Assembly: GCF_024345395.1 (NCBI RefSeq)
Contig: NZ_JAGQBA010000002.1
Location: 248,001-312,000, forward strand
From: Cyanobium sp. Tous-M-B4
GTDB lineage: Bacteria > Cyanobacteriota > Cyanobacteriia > PCC-6307 > Cyanobiaceae
DNA: 64,000 bases
Reading direction: 5' to 3'
Both the position numbers and the translations under genes were made by a program. Of this stretch, positions 1-8,392 are shown piece by piece; the first letter of the stretch is position 1, and each line of letters begins with the position of its first letter. Below the pieces are notes generated by a model. The model did not search any database. It was not told the DNA's origin and saw only the letters and a program-made list of their open reading frames with translations.

Positions 1-707
1 AGGTGACCCCCGGCTGCCCGGTGAAGATCGAGCTGGCAGACATGGCCACCAAGGAGCTGGTGGAAACCCTGGAGGTGGATGCGGTGCTGGTGGCAACTGG
101 GCGGGTGCCCTCTAGCGCCGAGCTCAACCTGGCTGCCGTTGGTGTGGAAACCGAGCGGGGCTTCGTGCCAGTCGACGAGCGGATGCGGGTGTTGGTGGGC
201 GGTGAGCCGGTGCCGCACCTTTGGGCCGTAGGCGATGTGACCGGCAAGATGATGCTGGCCCACACCGCCGCCGCCCAAGGCACCGTGGCGGTAGACAACA
301 TTCTTGGCCACAGCCGCCAGATCGACTACCGCTCAATCCCAGCGGCCACCTTCACCCACCCGGAGATCAGCTCGGTGGGCCTGAGCGAGGCAGACGCCAA
401 AGTCCTGGCTGAGCAAGAGGGATTCGAGCTGGGCCTGGTGCGCAGCTACTTCAAGGCCAATTCCAAGGCCCTGGCTGAACTCGAGGGCGAAGGCCTGATG
501 AAATTGCTATTCAACAAAGCCAGTGGTGAGGTGCTGGGCGCCCACATCTTTGGCTTGCATGCGGCGGACCTAATCCAGGAGATCGCTAACGCCGTGGCTC
601 GCCGCCAGAGCGTGGTGCAACTGGCCACGGAGGTGCACACCCATCCGACCTTGAGCGAGGTGGTGGAAGTGGCCTACAAGCAAGCAGCCATGGCGGTGGC
701 AGGCTGA
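1..707 (+). CDS. lpd: Dihydrolipoamide dehydrogenase, C-terminal part (5' end outside window)
   Basis: This is the C-terminal 234 codons of a flavoprotein disulfide reductase, cut by the window edge. The E3 enzyme reoxidises dihydrolipoamide in 2-oxoacid dehydrogenase or glycine cleavage complexes, passing electrons through FAD to NAD+. Visible features are the second FAD-contacting segment [11 protein letters not shown] (around residue 77 of the fragment) and the dimerisation domain ending in HTHPTLSE, which carries the His-Glu dyad of the family. That ending fits lipoamide dehydrogenase better than glutathione or mercuric reductase. The redox-active Cys pair lies upstream, out of view. The gene stops 5 bases before trpC and probably shares its transcript. 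Confidence 0.93.
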   Translation, partial: VTPGCPVKIELADMATKELVETLEVDAVLVATGRVPSSAELNLAAVGVETERGFVPVDERMRVLVGGEPVPHLWAVGDVTGKMMLAHTAAAQGTVAVDNILGHSRQIDYRSIPAATFTHPEISSVGLSEADAKVLAEQEGFELGLVRSYFKANSKALAELEGEGLMKLLFNKASGEVLGAHIFGLHAADLIQEIANAVARRQSVVQLATEVHTHPTLSEVVEVAYKQAAMAVAG

Positions 708-712
708 GCACC

Positions 713-1600
713 ATGGAGATCCGTCGCCGGCCGCCCAACCCCAAGGTGAAGGTGGCCTTTCTTGAATACGCCATCCGTCACGAGGACAGCGAGCCACGTC
801 ACATTCTTGAGCAGATCCTCTGGGAGAAGGATCGGGAGATAACGGCCGCCCGGGAGAGGGTGCCCTTGGAGAAGCTCAAACAGCAGGTGGCTGAGCTGCC
901 GGCGACCAGGGATTTTTTGGCGGCTCTGCGGGCCTCCTGCCGCAAGCCGGCGGTGATCGCCGAGGTGAAAAAGGCCAGCCCCAGCAAGGGCGTGATTCGC
1001 GAGGACTTCGATCCCGAAGCGATTGCCAAGGGCTACGCCGCCGGTGGCGCTAGCTGCCTCTCGGTGCTCACCGATAAGCAGTTTTTCCAGGGTGGCTTTG
1101 AGGTGCTGGTGCAGGTGCGCCAGGCGGTGGATCTGCCCCTGCTCTGCAAGGACTTCATCCTGAGCCCATATCAGCTCTATCAGGCCCGCGCCGCCGGGGC
1201 CGATGCTGCCCTGCTGATCGCTGCGATTCTCAGCGACCAGGATTTGGCTTACCTGCTCAAGGTGGCCAGGGCTCTGGGCCTGGCCGTGCTGGTGGAGGTG
1301 CACGACGGCGAGGAACTAGAGCGGGTGCTGGGCCTTGATGGCGTGCAACTTATCGGTATCAACAACCGCGATCTAGCCAGCTTCCATACCGATCTGGCCA
1401 CCACCGAGCAGCTCACTGCCGTTTACGGCGAACGCATCCGCGCCAAGGGCTGCCTGCTGGTGAGCGAGTCGGGCCTGTTCACCCGCGACGACCTCGACCG
1501 GGTACTGGGTGCTGGCGCCGAGGCGGTGCTGGTGGGCGAAGCGCTGATGCGTCAGGCCGATGTGACCGCCGCCCTGGAGACCTTGATCGGCAGCGACTGA
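713..1600 (+). CDS. trpC: Indole-3-glycerol phosphate synthase
   Basis: A 295-residue TIM-barrel enzyme that closes the indole ring of 1-(2-carboxyphenylamino)-1-deoxyribulose 5-phosphate in tryptophan synthesis. The signature [11 protein letters not shown] near residue 82 carries a catalytic lysine, and later barrel strands show [20 protein letters not shown] and LVSESG, the phosphate-binding end. It has a roughly 30-residue N-terminal extension compared with the shortest bacterial forms. The start ATG lies 5 bases after the lpd stop, suggesting cotranscription, although the pathways are unrelated. The stop codon lies inside an exact 17-bp tandem duplication (1585-1618), so a second in-frame-looking copy of the last codons follows the true stop. 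Confidence 0.96.
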   Translation: MEIRRRPPNPKVKVAFLEYAIRHEDSEPRHILEQILWEKDREITAARERVPLEKLKQQVAELPATRDFLAALRASCRKPAVIAEVKKASPSKGVIREDFDPEAIAKGYAAGGASCLSVLTDKQFFQGGFEVLVQVRQAVDLPLLCKDFILSPYQLYQARAAGADAALLIAAILSDQDLAYLLKVARALGLAVLVEVHDGEELERVLGLDGVQLIGINNRDLASFHTDLATTEQLTAVYGERIRAKGCLLVSESGLFTRDDLDRVLGAGAEAVLVGEALMRQADVTAALETLIGSD

Positions 1601-1618
1601 TGATCGGCAGCGACTGAT
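1585..1618. repeat. 17-bp exact tandem duplication across the trpC stop
   Basis: Two adjacent identical copies of a 17-base unit (GATCGGCAGCGACTGAT) occupy 1585-1601 and 1602-1618. The first copy contains the last codons and TGA stop of trpC, and the second lies just downstream. It looks like a replication-slippage duplication that left the reading frame intact. Confidence 0.9.
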
Positions 1619-1634
1619 GTTTGTGTTTGCAAGA

Positions 1635-1660
1635 CTTAGCTAAGCCATGGTTTAGCTAAG
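1635..1660. repeat. 26-bp inverted repeat downstream of trpC
   Basis: CTTAGCTAA and TTAGCTAAG are perfect inverted 9-mers flanking a near-palindromic NcoI-type core (GCCATGGT). The whole is a 26-base, AT-rich near-palindrome in GC-rich surroundings, 35 bases after the trpC stop. No T-run follows on either strand, so it is not a standard intrinsic terminator. It could be a factor-independent 3'-end hairpin for trpC or a protein-binding site. Confidence 0.6.
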
Positions 1661-1706
1661 AAGCGCGCAGGTTGGGCATTGCCGCCATTCCGGCCGCCAT
1701 CCCAGC

Positions 1707-1730
1707 CGCCACGCCGGTCGCCACGCCGGT
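1707..1730. repeat. 12-bp tandem repeat in the trpC-rpsD gap
   Basis: CGCCACGCCGGT is present twice in tandem (1707-1718, 1719-1730), preceded from about 1681 by two degenerate copies built on GCCGCCAT. The array fills much of the convergent gap between trpC and rpsD. I see no convincing gene in it. Confidence 0.7.
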
Positions 1731-1751
1731 CGCTATAAAAATGAATGCAAC

Positions 1752-1780
1752 AAAAAGCCCCCGCCACAGGGCGAGGGCTT
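1752..1780 (-). terminator. Intrinsic terminator of rpsD
   Basis: Read on the minus strand, AAGCCC-T-CGCC pairs with GGCG-G-GGGCTT around a 4-base loop, followed by a T-rich tail. It lies 34 bases after the rpsD stop, in the right orientation. Confidence 0.85.
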
Positions 1781-1813
1781 GGGGAGTGCGGGGCTGCCGC
1801 AGCAGCCAGTCGC

Positions 1814-2422
1814 TCACACCTTGCGGGAGTAAAACTCAACCACCAGCAGTTCGTTGATCTCAAGGGCGACCCATTCGCGCTCGCATTTGCTGATCACCTT
1901 GGCGACGAGCTTGTTCTTATCGAGCTCCAGATGGGGCGGGATGTTGGCCAGACCCGGGAACGCCAAGTTGCCTTCAGCTAATTGCTTGCTCTGCTTGCGC
2001 TCGCGCACGGCGACCACATCGCCGGCCTTGCACTGGTAGCTGGGGATATCCACGACGCGGCCGTTCACGGTCACGTGGCCATGGTTAACCAGCTGGCGGG
2101 CGCCGGGGACGGTGGGGCCAAAACCCAGACGGAAGCAAACATTGTCGAGACGGTTCTCGAGCAGTTTCAGCAGGTTGGTACCCGTAGAACCCTCCTGGGC
2201 CCGGGCTTTCTTGACGTAGCGAACCAGCTGACGTTCGGAGATGCCGTAGTTGAAGCGAAGCTTTTGCTTCTCTTCGAGGCGGATGGCGTATTCGGAGCGC
2301 TTGCGACGGGCTTGGCCGTGCTGACCGGGGGGATAAGACCGCTTGGCGGACTTACGGGTGAGACCGGGAAGGTCTCCCAAGCGCCGCGTGATCCTCAGAC
2401 GAGGGCCGCGGTAGCGAGACAT
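1814..2422 (-). CDS. rpsD: 30S ribosomal protein S4
   Basis: A 202-residue primary rRNA-binding protein of the small subunit that nucleates assembly at the 16S 5' domain. The N-terminus [16 protein letters not shown] is that of bacterial and plastid S4. The S4 RNA-binding domain follows around residue 90 ([21 protein letters not shown]). The frame is open upstream to 2614, but conservation begins at the ATG at 2422, so that start is used. It stands alone with its own terminator, rather than in the alpha operon, as is usual in cyanobacteria. Its promoter should lie in the 2423-2490 gap shared with yidD. Confidence 0.97.
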   Translation of the reverse strand: MSRYRGPRLRITRRLGDLPGLTRKSAKRSYPPGQHGQARRKRSEYAIRLEEKQKLRFNYGISERQLVRYVKKARAQEGSTGTNLLKLLENRLDNVCFRLGFGPTVPGARQLVNHGHVTVNGRVVDIPSYQCKAGDVVAVRERKQSKQLAEGNLAFPGLANIPPHLELDKNKLVAKVISKCEREWVALEINELLVVEFYSRKV

Positions 2423-2490
2423 GAAAACAAATTCAAAGGACGAAGTACCTCCCTTGGGAGGCAAGGCGCTGCGGTATCGAGCATGCTGGG

Positions 2491-2883
2491 ATGAACCCGC
2501 TAACTCGAGCTGTGCCGCGCCAACGATCGATCCTATCGGTTGGGCCGCGCAGCCTCGATCTCCAGCCAGAGCCTGGCCTCGCCTCGCTGCAACAGGCCGA
2601 GCTTGGGGCTTCACCCCAACTGCCGATCAACCAGTCAACCCAGTTGCCGACCCAATTGCTTACTAGTGGCCTGGCGGCACTATTGCTCGCCTTGATCAGC
2701 TTTTATCGCCAGTGGATTTCGCCCTTGCTGGGGCCCCGCTGCCGTTTCATTCCCAGTTGCAGCGCCTACGGCCTCGAGGCGATCAGCCGCCATGGGCCCT
2801 GGCGGGGCAGCTGGCTCACCCTGCGCCGGCTGCTGCGTTGTCATCCCTTCACCGCCTGCGGTTGCGATCCCGTGCCCGATTGA
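2491..2883 (+). CDS. yidD: Membrane protein insertion efficiency factor YidD
   Basis: The family core runs from about residue 62 to the end: a short hydrophobic segment ([12 protein letters not shown]), then [22 protein letters not shown] and a C-terminal [14 protein letters not shown]. The family is thought to help YidC-dependent membrane insertion. Normal length is 70-90 residues. The ATG at 2491 would give 130, with about 55 unconserved residues first, so a non-ATG start such as TTG at 2656 is quite possible. The stop overlaps the next start by one base (TGATG). yidD is not beside yidC here; yidC is 9 kb away. Confidence 0.88.
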   Translation: MNPLTRAVPRQRSILSVGPRSLDLQPEPGLASLQQAELGASPQLPINQSTQLPTQLLTSGLAALLLALISFYRQWISPLLGPRCRFIPSCSAYGLEAISRHGPWRGSWLTLRRLLRCHPFTACGCDPVPD

Positions 2884-3212
2884 TGCTCTCCTCCACTCCC
2901 TCTTGGCCCTCTCCCGCTTCGCCCTCCCCCTCCCCCGGGCTTCCGGTTTTGCTGCTGCTAACCCGCAAGGGGTGCTGTCTGTGCGAGGGACTGGAGCAGA
3001 AGTTGCGCGCCCTCGATCCTCCGCTGGCGCTGGAGTTGATCGATGTGGATGGTGATCCCGCCCTGCAGGCCCGTTTTGGGCTGGAGGTGCCGGTGCTGCA
3101 GGTGCGCTCCGGCCAGGGAGAGCGACAGCTGCCCAGGGTGCCGCCCCGGCTGGCTGGCGCCAGCTTGCAGGTTTGGTTGCAGAAGCACGGTTTTTCCAGC
3201 CAGGACGCTTAG
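2883..3212 (+). CDS. Glutaredoxin-like protein (DUF836 type)
   Basis: A 109-residue thioredoxin-fold protein. After a Ser/Pro-rich N-terminus of about 20 residues comes a first strand LPVLLLLTRKGCCLCEG with a CxxC-type redox motif, then a strand around LELIDVDGDPALQARFGLEVPVLQV with the cis-Pro expected of glutaredoxin-like folds. The family is widespread in cyanobacteria and its substrate is unknown. Start and stop spacing (overlap with yidD, 27-base gap to murE) suggests one transcript yidD-grx-murE. Confidence 0.85.
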   Translation: MLSSTPSWPSPASPSPSPGLPVLLLLTRKGCCLCEGLEQKLRALDPPLALELIDVDGDPALQARFGLEVPVLQVRSGQGERQLPRVPPRLAGASLQVWLQKHGFSSQDA

Positions 3213-3239
3213 AAAGGCGCCAACTGCCTCGCCGGTGCC

Positions 3240-4730
3240 ATGACCCAGCTGCTCCACCCAGTCCTGCAGCAGGTGGGTTTGGAGGTGCCGGTGGGCGTGC
3301 CCAACGGGGAGCTGAGCGGCATCAGTTGTGATTCCCGTCGCATCGGGCGGGGCACTTTGTTTGTGGGGCTGCCTGGCACCCAGGTGGATGGGGGCTGCTT
3401 CTGGCCCCAGGCCCTGCAGGCCGGTGCGGTAGCTGCGGTGATTAGTGAGGCCGCGGCGGCCCTTCAGCCGCCTGGACCAGGCGATGCGGTGCTGGTAGCG
3501 CCTGAGCCGCTGACCCGCTGGGCCGGAGAGCTGGCGGCTGCCTTCTGGTCCCAGCCCAGTCGCCGGCTGGCCCTGATTGGGGTCACCGGCACTAATGGCA
3601 AAACCACCACCACCTATTTGATCGAGCATCTGGCCGTTTCGTCAGGCAGGCCTTCGGCCCTGTTTGGCACCTTGGTGAATCGCTGGCCTGGCCACAGCGT
3701 GACGGCTCAGCACACCACGGCCTTCGCTGATCTGCTCCAGGCTCAGCTTGCCCAGGCCGTTGAGGCCGGTGCCCAGATCGGTGCCATGGAGGTGAGCTCC
3801 CATGCCCTTGATCAGCAGCGGGTAGCTGGCTGCCACTTCTCCGGCGCCGTGTTTACCAACCTCACCCAGGATCACCTCGACTATCACCCGTCGATGCAGG
3901 CCTATTTCGAAGCCAAGGCGCGGTTGTTTGCGGAGCCGCTGCTGGCTGGTGGGGCGGTGGTGAATGGCGACGACCCCTGGGGTGCCCAGCTGGTGAGCCG
4001 TCTAGGTAAGGCCTGTTGGCGCAGCTCCCTGGAAGACCCCAGCGCCGAGCTGTTCATCCGCGATTTGCAGCTGGGGGCAGGCGGCGTCCGCGGGGTGCTG
4101 CAGACGCCGGCGGGGGAGGGGGCATTTCACTCACCCCTGCTGGGGCGCTTCAACCTGATGAACCTGCTGCAGGCGGTTGGGGCCCTGGTCCAGCAGGGCG
4201 TCCCCCTGCTCCAGTTGCTAGATGGGCTAGCCAACTTCCGCGGCGTGCCTGGTCGCATGGAGCGGGTGGTGGTGGGCGACGGCGGCGGCGATCCAGCCGT
4301 GTTGGTGGATTACGCCCACACCCCCGATGGCCTGGCCAACGCCCTGGCTGCTTGCCGCCCCTTCACGGTGGGGCGTCTGATCTGCGTGTTTGGCTGCGGC
4401 GGCGACCGCGACCGCAGCAAGCGGCCCCAGATGGGAGCGATCGCCGCCCAGCTCGCTGACCAGCTCTATGTGACCTCCGACAACCCCCGCACCGAGGACG
4501 CCCAGCAAATCCTGGCCGATGTGACTGCCGGCATTGCCCCTGGAGCATCCATGCAGGTGGAGGCCGACCGGGCGATAGCGATCGCTGCCGCCATCGCCGC
4601 GGCAGCACCTGGGGATTTGGTGCTGATTGCCGGCAAGGGCCATGAGGACTACCAGATCCTCGGCACCACCAAGGTTCACTTCGACGACCGGGAAGAGGCG
4701 GAGAAAGCCCTGCGCCGCCGGCGGGTCTGA
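3240..4730 (+). CDS. murE: UDP-MurNAc-L-Ala-D-Glu:meso-diaminopimelate ligase
   Basis: A 496-residue cytoplasmic Mur ligase that adds the third amino acid to the peptidoglycan stem peptide using ATP. The ATP loop [11 protein letters not shown] sits at residues 114-124, followed by the central-domain motifs [11 protein letters not shown] and [11 protein letters not shown]. In the C-terminal domain, [23 protein letters not shown] and the TSDNPRTED box (about residue 415) are seen. The DNPR box is the known discriminator for meso-diaminopimelate over lysine, as expected for a Gram-negative-type wall. It follows the glutaredoxin-like gene closely. Downstream, a small hairpin (about 4745-4764) precedes aqpZ but has no T-run. 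Confidence 0.97.
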   Translation: MTQLLHPVLQQVGLEVPVGVPNGELSGISCDSRRIGRGTLFVGLPGTQVDGGCFWPQALQAGAVAAVISEAAAALQPPGPGDAVLVAPEPLTRWAGELAAAFWSQPSRRLALIGVTGTNGKTTTTYLIEHLAVSSGRPSALFGTLVNRWPGHSVTAQHTTAFADLLQAQLAQAVEAGAQIGAMEVSSHALDQQRVAGCHFSGAVFTNLTQDHLDYHPSMQAYFEAKARLFAEPLLAGGAVVNGDDPWGAQLVSRLGKACWRSSLEDPSAELFIRDLQLGAGGVRGVLQTPAGEGAFHSPLLGRFNLMNLLQAVGALVQQGVPLLQLLDGLANFRGVPGRMERVVVGDGGGDPAVLVDYAHTPDGLANALAACRPFTVGRLICVFGCGGDRDRSKRPQMGAIAAQLADQLYVTSDNPRTEDAQQILADVTAGIAPGASMQVEADRAIAIAAAIAAAAPGDLVLIAGKGHEDYQILGTTKVHFDDREEAEKALRRRRV

Positions 4731-4844
4731 GCGACGCGCGGCTGAGTTGGTGGGCGTAAACCAACAAACTCGGACGCTGGTCTGGTTCCAGTCAGGCCAG
4801 CTAGATACCTTGGGCCTGCCATCTGTCTCCACCCTGTCTCAGCG

Positions 4845-5591
4845 ATGACCCAGTCACAACCGATGTCTAGGCGATTCCTAGCCGAGCTGATCGGTACTTT
4901 CTGGTTGGTGTTCGGTGGTTGCGGCAGCGCGGTGCTGGCTGCGGTTTTCCCCTACGCCCAGGCCGATGCCAATCCCCTTGGACTGGGTTTCCTCGGGGTA
5001 TCCCTGGCCTTTGGTCTCACCCTGCTCACCATGGCCTACGCCATCGGCCATATTTCTGGTTGCCACATCAATCCAGCCGTGAGTTTTGGCTTGTGGGCAA
5101 GTGGCCGTATGTCTGGATCCCATCTGCTGCCTTACATCGTGGCCCAGGTACTTGGTGGCACCCTTGCAGGGGGGCTGATCTATGGCATTGCCAGCGGTCG
5201 ACCTGGTTTTGAGCTGTCCGGCTCCAACCCCCTGGCTACCAACGGCTTCGGCGCCCATTCCCCTGGGGGTTATGGCCTGGTTTCAGCGCTTCTGATCGAA
5301 GTAGTGCTTACTTTTATCTTCCTGCTGGTGATTCTCGGCACCACCCATCGAGATGCCATTGCCAGCATGGCCGGAGTGCCTATCGGACTGTCGTTGACCT
5401 TGATCCACCTGATCAGCATCCCAGTTACCAATACCTCAGTGAACCCCGCCCGAAGCACTGGCGTGGCCCTGTGGGTTGGTGGCGATGCCATGGGCCAGCT
5501 TTGGCTGTTCTGGCTAGCACCAATTGTTGGTGCCCTATTGGCGGGCTGGGTCCAGAGGCAGCTGCTGGATGGGTCTCGCCCCAGCGCTTGA
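4845..5591 (+). CDS. aqpZ: Aquaporin Z
   Basis: A 248-residue six-helix water channel of the MIP family in the plasma membrane. Both NPA boxes are intact: HINPAVSFG near residue 77 and SVNPARSTG near 200. The selectivity filter looks like the water-specific type: a Phe before the first NPA, a His and a Thr in [20 protein letters not shown], and the Arg after the second NPA. This supports water over glycerol transport. There is a 114-base gap from murE, so it may have its own promoter. Confidence 0.95.
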   Translation: MTQSQPMSRRFLAELIGTFWLVFGGCGSAVLAAVFPYAQADANPLGLGFLGVSLAFGLTLLTMAYAIGHISGCHINPAVSFGLWASGRMSGSHLLPYIVAQVLGGTLAGGLIYGIASGRPGFELSGSNPLATNGFGAHSPGGYGLVSALLIEVVLTFIFLLVILGTTHRDAIASMAGVPIGLSLTLIHLISIPVTNTSVNPARSTGVALWVGGDAMGQLWLFWLAPIVGALLAGWVQRQLLDGSRPSA

Positions 5592-5617
5592 GGCGAAACC
5601 ATCTAGACCAGTGACCC

Positions 5618-5938
5618 TCAGTCCTGAGAACCTTCTTGGGAGCGCAGGGCGCCGTAGCTAATGGCGGCCAGCCCAACGGGGAGCAACAGCCACCAGAGCC
5701 TGGTTCGGTCTATCCGTAGGTCTGTTCTGGTGGCGGCATCAGTTTCTTTGGCACCAGCAAAGGGGGATTCCTTACTACTGCCGGCTGCCTTAGTGCCCTG
5801 GAGTTTCTCCAGGACTGGGGTTGCCGCCTCGGCTGCTTGAGGTGCAGATAACGGAGTACTGAAAAGTGCGGTGCAGCTCAGTCCGGCGCTGCAGGCGCTG
5901 AGCAGCAGTAGTTGGCGTAGGGAAGGGATGGGTGCCAT
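5618..5938 (-). CDS. Small exported or membrane protein of unknown function
   Basis: A 106-residue protein I do not recognise. It starts with a signal-peptide-like segment (LRQLLLLSACSAGLSC, followed by an Ala-rich stretch), has a polar middle of about 50 residues, and ends with one hydrophobic segment (LWWLLLPVGLAAISYGAL) and a short polar tail. A lipoprotein is possible because of the Cys in the first hydrophobic part, but the lipobox is not ideal. A TTG codon lies immediately upstream in frame; the ATG is preferred. It converges on aqpZ and follows the aminotransferase gene on the same strand with a 71-base gap. Confidence 0.7.
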   Translation of the reverse strand: MAPIPSLRQLLLLSACSAGLSCTALFSTPLSAPQAAEAATPVLEKLQGTKAAGSSKESPFAGAKETDAATRTDLRIDRTRLWWLLLPVGLAAISYGALRSQEGSQD

Positions 5939-6009
5939 CAATTGGCTCTAGGGCTTTTACATAGTGGCCAGAACTGCTCCTATTGGCATCGCGCCTTCCG
6001 TGCGGACTT

Positions 6010-7164
6010 TTAGAGATTTGCCAGCAAGTAGTCAATCTCAGCTTCGGTGCTGGTGATGTGGGTGCAGGCCCGCAGGCAGTGGGGATCGTCGAGGCTGCGC
6101 AGCCAGATGCCTTGCTCACCTAGGCGCTTCACCACCATTTCCGGATCTTCCCCGCTGATTTCAAAGCTGACTAGCCCCGCTGGTGGCGGCACCTCCAACA
6201 GCGTGCGGGCGCGCGGGTTTGCCTGCAGTCCTTGCCAGAGATAGCCGCTGCGCCGCTTAATCAGGGCCAAGCGCTCTTCGGCGGTGCCTTCCGCCTCCAA
6301 CAGGTGCAGGGATTGCTCAAGACCAGCGCAAAGGGGTATGCAGGAGGTGGCTACTTCAAAGCGCCGGCTGTCCGTGTGAAATTCGCTCTGGCCGCTGGCT
6401 TCGTGGCTGAGACTGCGCCAGCCGATCAAAGTTGGTCTGGCCTCGCGCACCACCCGCTCCGATAGGGCTACTGCTCCCAGTCCCTCGGGGCCACAACACC
6501 ATTTGTGGCCGGTGCAGCCGTAGATGTCAGCGGCGGCTGCACCGGCTTCGATGGGGATGGCCCCAAGGGATTGGGCCCCGTCCACCAGCAGCCAGGGATG
6601 CTTGGGGTGTGAGCTGAGCTGGCCGGCTACCGCTGCAATCGGCATCACCTGGCCCGTGTTCCAGAGCAGGTGTGAAAGCACAACCAATCGGGTGGCGGGG
6701 CTGAGCTGGCGATCCAATCGCTGCAGCACCTGCTCGTTTGTGTCATCGGCAGTGCCGCGCAGATCCGCCACCGGCAAGGTGGTGAGCACAAGCCCTTGGC
6801 GGTGGGCTAGTTCGCGGCAGGCGGCCACCACCCCCGGATGCTCGCAGTCGCTGATCAGGAGTTCGTCGCCTGCCTGCCAGGGCAGGCCCCAGAGCGGTAG
6901 TACGCAGCCACTGGTTACGTTTTCGCTGAAGGCCAGCCGGTGCGCCGGCACGCCAAACCAGCCAGCCAGGTGCTGACGCAGCTGGCTGGTGGTCTGTTCC
7001 ACAAAAGGCCACACCGCTCCGGTAAACGGCCCCAGCTCCTGGATTGTGCGCCAGGCGGCCGTGATGGCCTCCAGGGACGAGCTCGGCAGGGGTCCCTGGC
7101 CGCCGTAGTTGAAGTAGGTCTTGTTGGCTAGCGCTGGTAGCTGGGCGCGGAAATCAGTTGGCAT
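6010..7164 (-). CDS. Class V aminotransferase (cysteine desulfurase-like)
   Basis: A 384-residue PLP enzyme of the NifS/CsdA-like fold group. The PLP-contacting aspartate is in LLVDGAQSLG (D195) and the Schiff-base lysine in CTGHKWCCGPEGLG (K221). It lacks a clearly recognisable C-terminal SxxGSACxxG loop carrying the catalytic Cys of true cysteine desulfurases, so the substrate is uncertain. Related cyanobacterial proteins include cystine C-S lyase-like enzymes. It diverges from the mscS gene, with start codons about 95 bases apart when the later mscS start is used. Confidence 0.85.
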   Translation of the reverse strand: MPTDFRAQLPALANKTYFNYGGQGPLPSSSLEAITAAWRTIQELGPFTGAVWPFVEQTTSQLRQHLAGWFGVPAHRLAFSENVTSGCVLPLWGLPWQAGDELLISDCEHPGVVAACRELAHRQGLVLTTLPVADLRGTADDTNEQVLQRLDRQLSPATRLVVLSHLLWNTGQVMPIAAVAGQLSSHPKHPWLLVDGAQSLGAIPIEAGAAAADIYGCTGHKWCCGPEGLGAVALSERVVREARPTLIGWRSLSHEASGQSEFHTDSRRFEVATSCIPLCAGLEQSLHLLEAEGTAEERLALIKRRSGYLWQGLQANPRARTLLEVPPPAGLVSFEISGEDPEMVVKRLGEQGIWLRSLDDPHCLRACTHITSTEAEIDYLLANL

Positions 7165-7259
7165 CAGGAGCGTTTATTTGCTCGGATCCTGGCATTGCAT
7201 TGACGATCGGTCGATTGATCCGTGAAGATCCAGTTAGTTCAATCTATGAATTGTTGGCA

Positions 7260-8066
7260 ATGCCAATTCCAGATCTGTCAGTGCTCGTGGCCTCCACGAT
7301 TGTTCCCTTTATTTTGAAATTGGTGGGGGCAGTAGCCCTTTGGATCGCTGGTGGCTGGCTGATTCAGTTGGCAATGCGCATTATGCGCAAAAGTTTGCGT
7401 CATAGCAGCCTGGATGTGACGGTTGTTGGTTATCTGATCAATATCCTCGCTGCGGTTTTGCGAGTGATCTTGGTGGTAGCGATACTCGGCTTCTTTGGTA
7501 TTCAGACAGCCAGCTTTGCTGCCCTGCTTGCTGGTGCCGGCGTAGCCATCGGGGCGGCCTGGAGTGGCATGCTCGGTAACTTTGCGGCTGGTGTTTTTCT
7601 GCAGATTTTCCGCCCTTTCAGTGTTGGTGACTTCATCACAGCTGCTGGCATCACCGGCACAGTGGAGGAAATCGGCATGTTTGTGACTTCGCTGCTAGCC
7701 CCAGACAATGTCCGCAACATCGTCCCCAATGGCAAGTTGTTTGGCGACACCATCCAGAACTATTCGGTCCATGGTTACCGTCGTGTTGAGCTAGTGGCCC
7801 AGCTCGACAATTCCGCTGATGTAGGCCGTGCCATTGCCCTGCTAAAAGAAGGCATCAAGCAGGTGCCTAATCAGTTTGCTGGCATGGAAGCAGACGTCGA
7901 GGTGCTCGAGTTCAGTGAGCGTGGTCCCCGGTTGGCGGTGCGTCCCTACACCCACACCAACAACTACTGGCAGGTGTATTTCGACACCAATCGCATGATC
8001 ATCGACGTGCTCGGTGCCAATGGCTTCCCCGTGCCCAGGATTCCGCTGGCGATGGGCGCTAACTAG
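7260..8066 (+). CDS. Small-conductance mechanosensitive channel, MscS family
   Basis: A 268-residue channel that releases solutes on osmotic downshock. Three N-terminal hydrophobic helices are visible, the third being the Gly/Ala-rich pore helix (LLAGAGVAIGAAWSGMLGNFAAGVFLQIF), followed by the MscS beta domain (RPFSVGDFITAAG, GTVEEIG, IVPNGKLFGD). The frame is open back to 7158, but that would overlap the divergent aminotransferase gene and adds an unconserved N-terminus. The ATG at 7260 gives the usual short MscS-like length. The stop overlaps the stop of a small minus-strand ORF. Confidence 0.93.
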   Translation: MPIPDLSVLVASTIVPFILKLVGAVALWIAGGWLIQLAMRIMRKSLRHSSLDVTVVGYLINILAAVLRVILVVAILGFFGIQTASFAALLAGAGVAIGAAWSGMLGNFAAGVFLQIFRPFSVGDFITAAGITGTVEEIGMFVTSLLAPDNVRNIVPNGKLFGDTIQNYSVHGYRRVELVAQLDNSADVGRAIALLKEGIKQVPNQFAGMEADVEVLEFSERGPRLAVRPYTHTNNYWQVYFDTNRMIIDVLGANGFPVPRIPLAMGAN

Positions 8067-8236
8067 AGCACCTGGCCAACCATTACGGCGGCGATTGCTG
8101 AAAAAAGCGTGATACCCAAGGCGGTGAGCGGGTTCTGTCCCTGAGCCACCGCCACGGTGGTTACGATCCCTGCCCCAAGACAGGCCACCGCCAGTTGGTT
8201 AAGCACTTCAGGGCGGCTGTTTGGAGTGGGGCTCAC
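8063..8236 (-). CDS. Short hydrophobic protein, unknown function
   Basis: A 57-codon minus-strand reading frame with a GTG start at 8236 and stop at 8063-8065, tail to tail with mscS. The translation begins MSPTPNSRPEVLNQLAVACL, continues GAGIVTTVAVAQGQNPLTAL and ends GITLFSAIAAVMVGQVL. It reads like a real protein: a polar N-terminus with an amphipathic helix, then two hydrophobic stretches separated by a QGQNP turn. This resembles small conserved membrane proteins of picocyanobacteria, though I cannot name a family. There is no strong ribosome binding site upstream of the GTG, and the frame is open for about 18 codons further upstream without an ATG. A stem-loop at 8262-8286 lies just upstream. 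Confidence 0.6.
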   Translation of the reverse strand: MSPTPNSRPEVLNQLAVACLGAGIVTTVAVAQGQNPLTALGITLFSAIAAVMVGQVL

Positions 8237-8261
8237 GGATGCTCGGGCGGCTTGGGCCAGA

Positions 8262-8286
8262 ACGTAGAGGTGATTTCCCTCTACGT
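8262..8286. repeat. Perfect 9-bp inverted repeat upstream of the small ORF
   Basis: ACGTAGAGG and CCTCTACGT form a perfect 9-bp stem with a 7-base loop. No T-run follows on either strand. It lies 107 bases after the secreted GX3 protein gene and 26 bases before the start of the small minus-strand ORF. It could be a transcript 3'-end structure or a 5'-UTR element. Confidence 0.6.
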
Positions 8287-8392
8287 CCCTGGTTGGCGCC
8301 GAGCTTGTTACCTAGTGTCGGAGTTCGTTACTCGCCGACATCACCGCTTCTTGGTAAGCCGCTGCTGAATCGGTAGGGGCTTGATTTCAATG

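Noticed and set aside
674-1303. Long minus-strand frame (209 codons) opposite trpC
   Set aside because: Antisense to a clearly conserved enzyme; composition is His/Gln-rich as expected from reading GC-rich codons backwards, with no domain.
1672-1857. Possible small protein of AIPA/ATPV repeats after trpC
   Set aside because: The frame runs into the rpsD terminator and the rpsD coding region; the repeat is better explained as a 12-bp DNA duplication.
4745-4764. Hairpin after murE as a terminator
   Set aside because: A 6-bp stem (GTTGGT/ACCAAC) exists, but no T-run follows; too weak to list as a feature.
6010-7164. Assignment of the class V aminotransferase as a true cysteine desulfurase (SufS/IscS)
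   Set aside because: The C-terminal loop with the catalytic Cys could not be identified, so only the fold-level call is kept.
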